Of a stretch of 64,000 nt of DNA, positions 60,039 through 64,000 are shown in pieces. Under the pieces are notes generated by a model. The model worked only from the letters and a program-made list of their open reading frames with translations. It did not search any database and had not been told where the DNA came from. A program made the position numbers and the translations under genes. How positions within the stretch are numbered: the stretch's first letter is position 1; each line of letters starts with the position of its first letter. This stretch comes from Bacteroidales bacterium UBA6267 (GTDB taxonomy: Bacteria; Bacteroidota; Bacteroidia; Bacteroidales; UBA1556), in contig DJVB01000024.1 of NCBI GenBank assembly GCA_002440745.1, forward strand, positions 19,574 to 83,573. The letters are read 5' to 3'.

Positions 60039-60636
60039 TTAATTTATTTTCTAATATTTCGTGTCCTTTAATCGTTGTTATTCCAATTAAGCCAATAACA
60101 ACGAATTCAAAAAAAATTGGATTGGCAATAGATTTTTCCGGTAAAAGTGAACCTTCAATAACAGCGTTCATTCTGTTAATATGTAATTTATAAATGATAT
60201 TTTCATCTATGTTTTCTCTAAATAATCCTTCTGTTTTACCTTGTTTAATAAGATTTGTTATCAAAAAATTCAACTCTTTATCCCTGAATTCAATAAATAA
60301 TTCATATACATCTGGGTAGAATTTTTGAATATCATAAATAAAACTTGGGTTACATGAATTAAATTGAGAAAGCATCTTTTTGTAAATTTTCAAGAGTTTG
60401 TAAAAGACATCCGTTTTTTCTTCAACGATTTCTTTATTAAACACTTTGATTTTATTTATAAATTGATTGGTAATTGCTTTAACTACATCATTTTTGTTTT
60501 CAAAATGTTCATAGAAAGTTTTTTTTGATATGCCGGTGCTAAAAGAAATATCATCTACAGAAATACTTTTAATTCCATATTTATAGAATAGTTCTGCGCA
60601 ATTTTTTAATATTTTGTTTTTTATTTCTATACTCAT
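60010..60636 (-). CDS. TetR/AcrR-family regulator (second of two)
   Basis: This 208-aa regulator has an N-terminal HTH: KILKNCAELFYKYGIKSISV, then DDISFSTGISKKTFYEHFENKNDVV. The helical C-terminal ligand-binding domain is variable. It probably belongs to the downstream pump operon and is about 45 bp from the upstream tetR. No strong separate promoter is visible. Its inducer is unknown. Confidence 0.9.
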   Translation of the reverse strand: MSIEIKNKILKNCAELFYKYGIKSISVDDISFSTGISKKTFYEHFENKNDVVKAITNQFINKIKVFNKEIVEEKTDVFYKLLKIYKKMLSQFNSCNPSFIYDIQKFYPDVYELFIEFRDKELNFLITNLIKQGKTEGLFRENIDENIIYKLHINRMNAVIEGSLLPEKSIANPIFFEFVVIGLIGITTIKGHEILENKLNEYKNEKNF

Positions 60637-60680
60637 AAAACCATAGAGTTTTTTTTAGTTTTCAAAAAGATAAAAAAAAT

Positions 60681-61277
60681 TTAAGAATTATATTTTTCCA
60701 ACATGATTAAGCCTTCATTTGTGGCAAGGCCTCTAATAAAATTGATAGCAATATTTTCAAAAATTTCTACTTTTGAAAATTTATTTTCAGGAAATATTTC
60801 TTGGTTACCCATCATTTTAAACTGTTCTAAAATTAATAAGGCTACTATTTCAACGTTAATCTCACTCCTAAATATCTTTTCTTGTATTCCTCTATTTAAT
60901 ATATCACTAATACGGGTTAAGTTTCTTTTCCTATTTTTTTTAATTTTTACCTCGAATAATTCAGAATAATATTTTTGAATATCAAAAGAGAATACCGGAA
61001 TTAATTTTAAGGTATTAACGTTATGTTTAATTATTTTTATAAGTGCTTCAATAAGATTTTCCGAATTATTTAGTATTTCGTCCACAATCTTATTTTGTTC
61101 TAACGTATTAGCTTCGAGACAATATGTTAATAATTCATCTTTATCTTTAAAGTTTTCATAAATAGTACGCTTTGAAATTCCCAAATCTTCGGCTATCGCA
61201 TCCATTGTTATATTACGAATACCGTATTTAAAAAACAATTTACCTGAACTTAAAACTATTTTATCTTTAATCTCCAT
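60681..61277 (-). CDS. TetR/AcrR-family regulator (first of two)
   Basis: The start is set at 61277 (MEIKDKIVLSSGKLFFKYG), which places the HTH directly at the N-terminus and fits the promoter 20 nt upstream. A frame from 61325 would begin within the promoter. HTH: ITMDAIAEDLGISKRTIYENF. The C-terminal domain is helical. It resembles the next tetR in order and probably arose by duplication. The promoter carries a 7-bp-arm palindrome overlapping the -33 element, a good autoregulatory operator candidate. Confidence 0.9.
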   Translation of the reverse strand: MEIKDKIVLSSGKLFFKYGIRNITMDAIAEDLGISKRTIYENFKDKDELLTYCLEANTLEQNKIVDEILNNSENLIEALIKIIKHNVNTLKLIPVFSFDIQKYYSELFEVKIKKNRKRNLTRISDILNRGIQEKIFRSEINVEIVALLILEQFKMMGNQEIFPENKFSKVEIFENIAINFIRGLATNEGLIMLEKYNS

Positions 61278-61296
61278 ATCAAATATATTTAGCGTG

Positions 61297-61325
61297 CAAA
61301 TGTAATCAAACTTTAAAACCTGCAA
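61297..61325 (-). promoter_or_regulatory. Promoter of the tetR-efflux operon
   Basis: On the minus strand TTG (61325-61323), an 18-nt spacer and TACATTTG (61304-61297) match the consensus, 19 nt before the ATG at 61277. Confidence 0.6.
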
Positions 61326-61331
61326 GGTTTT
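61315..61331. promoter_or_regulatory. TetR operator candidate
   Basis: AAAACCT-GCA-AGGTTTT is a perfect 7-bp inverted repeat overlapping the -33 element of the operon promoter. Binding by one of the two TetR proteins would block polymerase. Confidence 0.55.
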
Positions 61332-61405
61332 TTAAGTTTTTTAACAAAAAAACAATTTACTCAAATAGTAGTGCGAAGATTAATTGCATTCTTTGACAAA
61401 GTTTT

Positions 61406-61495
61406 AGCTATGCTGATTTTTGCTTAGTTCGGCAGGCCTCAAACAAGTTTGACCCTGCTCTCACTTAACGCAAAAATTGGTTGAAGTGTTGGCTT
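61406..61495. repeat. 90-bp direct repeat, right copy, flanking the efflux module
   Basis: This is the partner of 54029-54118. The 61326-61843 gap also holds palindrome 3 and an AT-rich stretch (61500-61690) in which I see nothing else. Confidence 0.85.
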
Positions 61496-61707
61496 GAGTG
61501 GCTTTAGCCATGTGTGCAATGTGGGTGGGTTTCTTTTTTCTTTTTTTTGCGGAGGAAGAAAAAAACAAAATAAATTTGACTCCGCCGAACTCCACTTCGT
61601 TCCGGTTCCATCAAATTTGCACTGTCCTGTCAAAAAGCTAAATCCTTACTTTTATCAAATTTATCACTATCGTATCTGTCAGTAGTCTGTCTTTACACTT
61701 GTTGCCA

Positions 61708-61831
61708 ACGGTTTGGCGGTATGAAATCGTTGGGGATTGCGGGCGACTTTCCTGTCAAGATACACCGAACTTGATGCGGGGTAGAAAGCTTGCATAACCA
61801 CTTAAACCCCAATGTTTTATACCGCATGTTA
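61708..61831 (-). repeat. Palindrome 3: attC-like inverted repeat with one extrahelical base
   Basis: GCGGTATGAAATCGTTGGGG (61716-61735) pairs with CCCCAATGTTTTATACCGC (61807-61825). All bases pair except one unpaired C (61728), with three G-T pairs. Edges are AACGG and TGTTACCACC. The loop holds ACTTTCCTGTCAAGATACA. It lies directly downstream of the MarR gene on the minus strand. Confidence 0.75.
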
Positions 61832-61843
61832 CCACCATGTGCA

Positions 61844-62302
61844 TTATTTTTTATCCTCTCTTATTTTATCTAACAAGTAGTTCAATTGTTTAACTTCGTC
61901 CATAGATAAATTATTCAGTAAAGTATCTGCTTTCTTTTCACAACTGAACATCTCATCCAATAATTCCAAGCCCTTTGTTGTAATTTCGACCAATTTTTGA
62001 CGCCTGTCGTCCGGATTTTCCTTCCGGCTAAGCAATCCTTTTTCAAAAAGTCTGTCAACAATTCGGCTTACATCCGAATCTTTGTCAAGCATTCGTTCTT
62101 TAATAAAACCAATAGAAAGAGGTGCCTGAGAACGAAAACCACGAAGGATTCTTAAAACATTGTACTGCGGTTCGGCAAGTCCGTGTGATTTAAGGGATTT
62201 ATGAAATTCATAACTTAACAATTTAACCGTATAAGTCAAATTAATAAGTCCCTTGTGGTATTCATTCCTAAACCTTCCATTAATTTCTTCTTCGATAGAC
62301 AT
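61844..62302 (-). CDS. MarR-family transcription regulator
   Basis: This 152-aa regulator with wHTH follows the MarR layout: helices, then PLSIGFIKERMLDKDSDVSRIV (recognition region), and the wing LLSRKENPDDRRQKLVEITTKG with the conserved DxRxxxVxLT-like motif. It is the last gene of the operon, 2 bp from DoxX. It likely represses the operon and responds to phenolic or quinone compounds, inferred from the neighbours. Confidence 0.92.
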   Translation of the reverse strand: MSIEEEINGRFRNEYHKGLINLTYTVKLLSYEFHKSLKSHGLAEPQYNVLRILRGFRSQAPLSIGFIKERMLDKDSDVSRIVDRLFEKGLLSRKENPDDRRQKLVEITTKGLELLDEMFSCEKKADTLLNNLSMDEVKQLNYLLDKIREDKK

Positions 62303-62304
62303 TT

Positions 62305-62661
62305 TTATTTCAGCTTAAAAAAATCGGGATTTCTTAAATAGAAACCTACCCATATCAAAAGAAGAACAACCACGGGCATTGCAATGCTCATACCACCTGT
62401 CATGTGAATGATAATAGCGCCTCCCATGTAAGAACTCAAAAGTAAAGTTCCGAATTTATTTGTTTTTGGAAACAAGAACAATAAGGCAGAAACGATTTCA
62501 CCAAGGGCAATAATAATTCGCCAATCGGCTAAGTTCATTTGTTCCATTTGTTCGGGATGAAAGAATATTTTCCCACTTGCACTATATAAATATAGTGCTG
62601 TTAATAATCCTGCAATTACCCACGCGGCTATTTTTTTTGTTTTTGAAATTTCTGTTGTCAT
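62305..62661 (-). CDS. DoxX-like membrane protein
   Basis: This 118-aa protein with four TM helices has AAWVIAGLLTALYLYSASGKIFF (first helix, quoted in part), IIIALGEIVSALLFLFP, LLLSSYMGGAIIIHM and VVVLLLIWVGFYLRNPDFF. The SGK-F and MGGAIIIH motifs fit the DoxX/DUF4870-like group. Such proteins often accompany oxidoreductases in redox stress operons. The function in this context is unknown. Confidence 0.85.
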   Translation of the reverse strand: MTTEISKTKKIAAWVIAGLLTALYLYSASGKIFFHPEQMEQMNLADWRIIIALGEIVSALLFLFPKTNKFGTLLLSSYMGGAIIIHMTGGMSIAMPVVVLLLIWVGFYLRNPDFFKLK

Positions 62662-62697
62662 TGTGTTGAAATTTAATGATTATTATTTGATGTTTAA

Positions 62698-62797
62698 TTA
62701 CGTGTTATCTTTGGCATCAAAGAAATTATTCGGGTAATCCGCTTCTTCAACCAAAATCAGTTCGTGCATATCTTTTATTCCACATTTCCTTCGTCAT
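62698..62797 (-). pseudogene. Frameshifted N-terminal remnant, probably a SAM-dependent methyltransferase
   Basis: An ATG overlaps the stop of the dioxygenase gene (TAATG coupling). It opens a frame that reads MTKEMWNKRYARTDFG and stops. In the next frame LVEEADYPNNFFDAK continues and stops. Together they recall the WNxRY...PNxFF start of class I methyltransferases. The rest is gone. The call is based on a short stretch only. Confidence 0.35.
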
Positions 62798-63606
62798 TAT
62801 CCAAATTTATATCCTGATATATGTACCCCCATTAACTTTCCCGAAAAGTCATGGCTTCCTTTATCTTTTCCGGCTGCTCCGGCTATTACAAAAAGCGGCA
62901 CCAAATGTTCGCTACGAGGGTGACTATCTAAAGCACCCGGTGCCGCCCTCCAATCTAGTAATAATTTATTTCTTTTTTCAGCATCTGCTGTCGATATTGT
63001 GGTTGAAAGCCAATTATCAAATTGCTTAGAAATTTTTGGTGCTTCTCCACTTCCCGACATGAAACCACGCATATTATGATAGCTCATTCCCGAACCAATA
63101 ATCAGTACATCCTGTTCTCGTAATGGTTCGAGTGCTTTACCCATTGCCAAATGTGTTGCCGGGTCAAGCGAATGAACCAAGGATAGTTGTAAAATAGGAA
63201 TTTTGGCTTCCGGGAAGGCAATCATTAATGGTACAAAGGTTCCATGGTCAAAACCTCGTTTGTATTCCCGCTTTATTTTAACCCCGGTATTATTCAAAAG
63301 AGTTTCCACTTTTTCTGCCAATTGCGGATGCCCCGGCGCATTCCATTTCAATTGGTAGGTAAACTCCGGGAAGCCGTAATAATCATAGTACATCGGAGGA
63401 TTTTGTCCAAAATGTATGGTGGGTACATTTTCTTCCCAGTGCGCTGAAATAACAAGTATGGCTTTAATTTTCGGACGATACTTCTGCCCTAATTCTGTAA
63501 GATACGTTCTTAAACATCCATATCCCACAGGGTCACCCATAGCATCGTCCATCACATGCCATGGGCCACCACCGTGAGGGATAAAATATACAGGCAATTT
63601 TTTCAT
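62797..63606 (-). CDS. 4,5-DOPA-type extradiol dioxygenase (LigB fold)
   Basis: This 269-aa class III extradiol dioxygenase family member has metal-ligand candidates in PVYFIPHGGGPWHVM (H11) and ISAHWEE, plus PGHPQLAEKVETLL, HGTFVPLMIAFPEA and SGMSYHNMRGF. The same family includes plant DODA and E. coli YgiD. It likely opens catechol-type rings or acts on aromatic stress compounds. It is 10 bp from the FMN reductase gene upstream and shares the operon with DoxX and MarR. Confidence 0.9.
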   Translation of the reverse strand: MKKLPVYFIPHGGGPWHVMDDAMGDPVGYGCLRTYLTELGQKYRPKIKAILVISAHWEENVPTIHFGQNPPMYYDYYGFPEFTYQLKWNAPGHPQLAEKVETLLNNTGVKIKREYKRGFDHGTFVPLMIAFPEAKIPILQLSLVHSLDPATHLAMGKALEPLREQDVLIIGSGMSYHNMRGFMSGSGEAPKISKQFDNWLSTTISTADAEKRNKLLLDWRAAPGALDSHPRSEHLVPLFVIAGAAGKDKGSHDFSGKLMGVHISGYKFG

Positions 63607-63616
63607 AAATCTGTAA

Positions 63617-64000
63617 TTATTTTCTCAGTATTTTTAAAGCATTTCCCCAGCTATTCAATTGGTCTAACATTGTTTTTAAGTTGTCAGAATGTAATGGCGC
63701 AGGTTTAAAAACACTAAAGTTTTCGAAATCGGTAAACAACGACAGCAATACCTGAGTACGCACATGAGCTACTTGCAATTCACTCAGAACCAGCCGCAGG
63801 TGCTCCACAGCCCTTGCACCACCTGCAGAACCATAGCTTACAAAACCGGCAGCTTTATTGTTCCATTCAGCATACAAATAGTCCAATGCATTTTTTAAGG
63901 CACCGGGAATAGAGTGGTTATATTCTCCGTTTACAAATATAAAGGCATCGAGCGATTTGATTTTTTCTGCCCAGGCTTTTGTATGTTCATTCGAATATTG
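63617..64000 (-). CDS. NADPH-dependent FMN reductase-family flavoprotein, C-terminal part, cut by the window edge
   Basis: The frame is open to the right edge (127 codons in view). It has the flavodoxin-fold motif NGEYNHSIPGALKNALDYL, equivalent to the FMN-site PEYNxSxPGxLKNAID, followed by FVSYGSAGGARAVEHL. The N-terminal Rossmann-like strand is outside the window. It probably reduces quinones or flavin. It is the first gene in view of the FMN reductase/dioxygenase/DoxX/MarR operon. Confidence 0.88.
   Translation of the reverse strand, partial: QYSNEHTKAWAEKIKSLDAFIFVNGEYNHSIPGALKNALDYLYAEWNNKAAGFVSYGSAGGARAVEHLRLVLSELQVAHVRTQVLLSLFTDFENFSVFKPAPLHSDNLKTMLDQLNSWGNALKILRK

Overview
The window reads as a chromosomal segment of a low-GC member of the Bacteroidota, probably an environmental lineage outside Bacteroidales. 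Supporting signs are the TAnnTTTG-type -7 boxes upstream of many genes, a type IX secretion C-terminal sorting domain and a T9SS plug protein, a zinc-free L31, DUF4421 barrels, a PG0541-type protein beside an RND pump, lipoboxes on many exported proteins, and short intergenic gaps with weak Shine-Dalgarno signals. No rRNA, tRNA or CRISPR array is visible.

Layout. 1-483: truncated glycosyltransferase. 0.7-6.1 kb: tripartite RND efflux operon (adaptor, pump, TolC). 6.2-7.0 kb: IS200-like tyrosine transposase with six REP-like repeats. 7.2-14.2 kb: thioredoxin-like protein, then a long minus-strand run: FecCD-type uptake ABC transporter, folC, GlcNAc-kinase-like ATPase, RNase Z, T9SS cargo. 14.3-24.3 kb: housekeeping (DivIC-like, LolE-like, Lon, GlmU-like, L31, LuxC-like reductase, glycosyltransferase, ECF sigma, FolP). 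24.3-24.6 kb: candidate structured RNA with its own terminator. 24.6-29.3 kb: YwqK-like lipoprotein, orphan DnaB-type ATPase, DUF2148, T9SS plug, DUF4421 barrel. 29.3-38.3 kb: CysH, two S41 proteases, TatD, TcdA, AhcY, a 58-residue winged-helix protein, NamZ. 38.3-46.5 kb: TMTC-like TPR membrane protein, PorE-like TPR/propeller protein, second DUF4421 barrel, RfbC, GT4, LpdA. 46.5-52.1 kb: MITE, alpha-oxoamine synthase, second MITE, FabG, a membrane/THEP1 NTPase fusion, Crp/Fnr regulator.

From about 52.1 kb to the end the architecture changes to an accessory region. Three related ~120-130 nt imperfect palindromes (52.16-52.29, 53.67-53.79, 61.71-61.83 kb) each sit just downstream of a minus-strand module: an Ogg-type DNA glycosylase; a two-TetR/TolC/adaptor/RND/PG0541 efflux operon; and a FMN reductase/extradiol dioxygenase/DoxX/MarR operon. 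The crp 3' end with its terminator is duplicated on either side of the glycosylase cassette, a 90-bp direct repeat brackets the efflux operon, and gene remnants lie between modules. This resembles integron-cassette logic (attC-like folded sites, uniform orientation), but with multi-gene cassettes and no integrase in view. It is the best candidate for an undescribed system here.

How the genes work together: two independent RND pumps handle export of toxic compounds. The second is probably under its own TetR control, with a palindrome overlapping the -33 element. The terminal operon looks like quinone/aromatic stress detoxification under MarR. The rest is mostly core metabolism and envelope biology.
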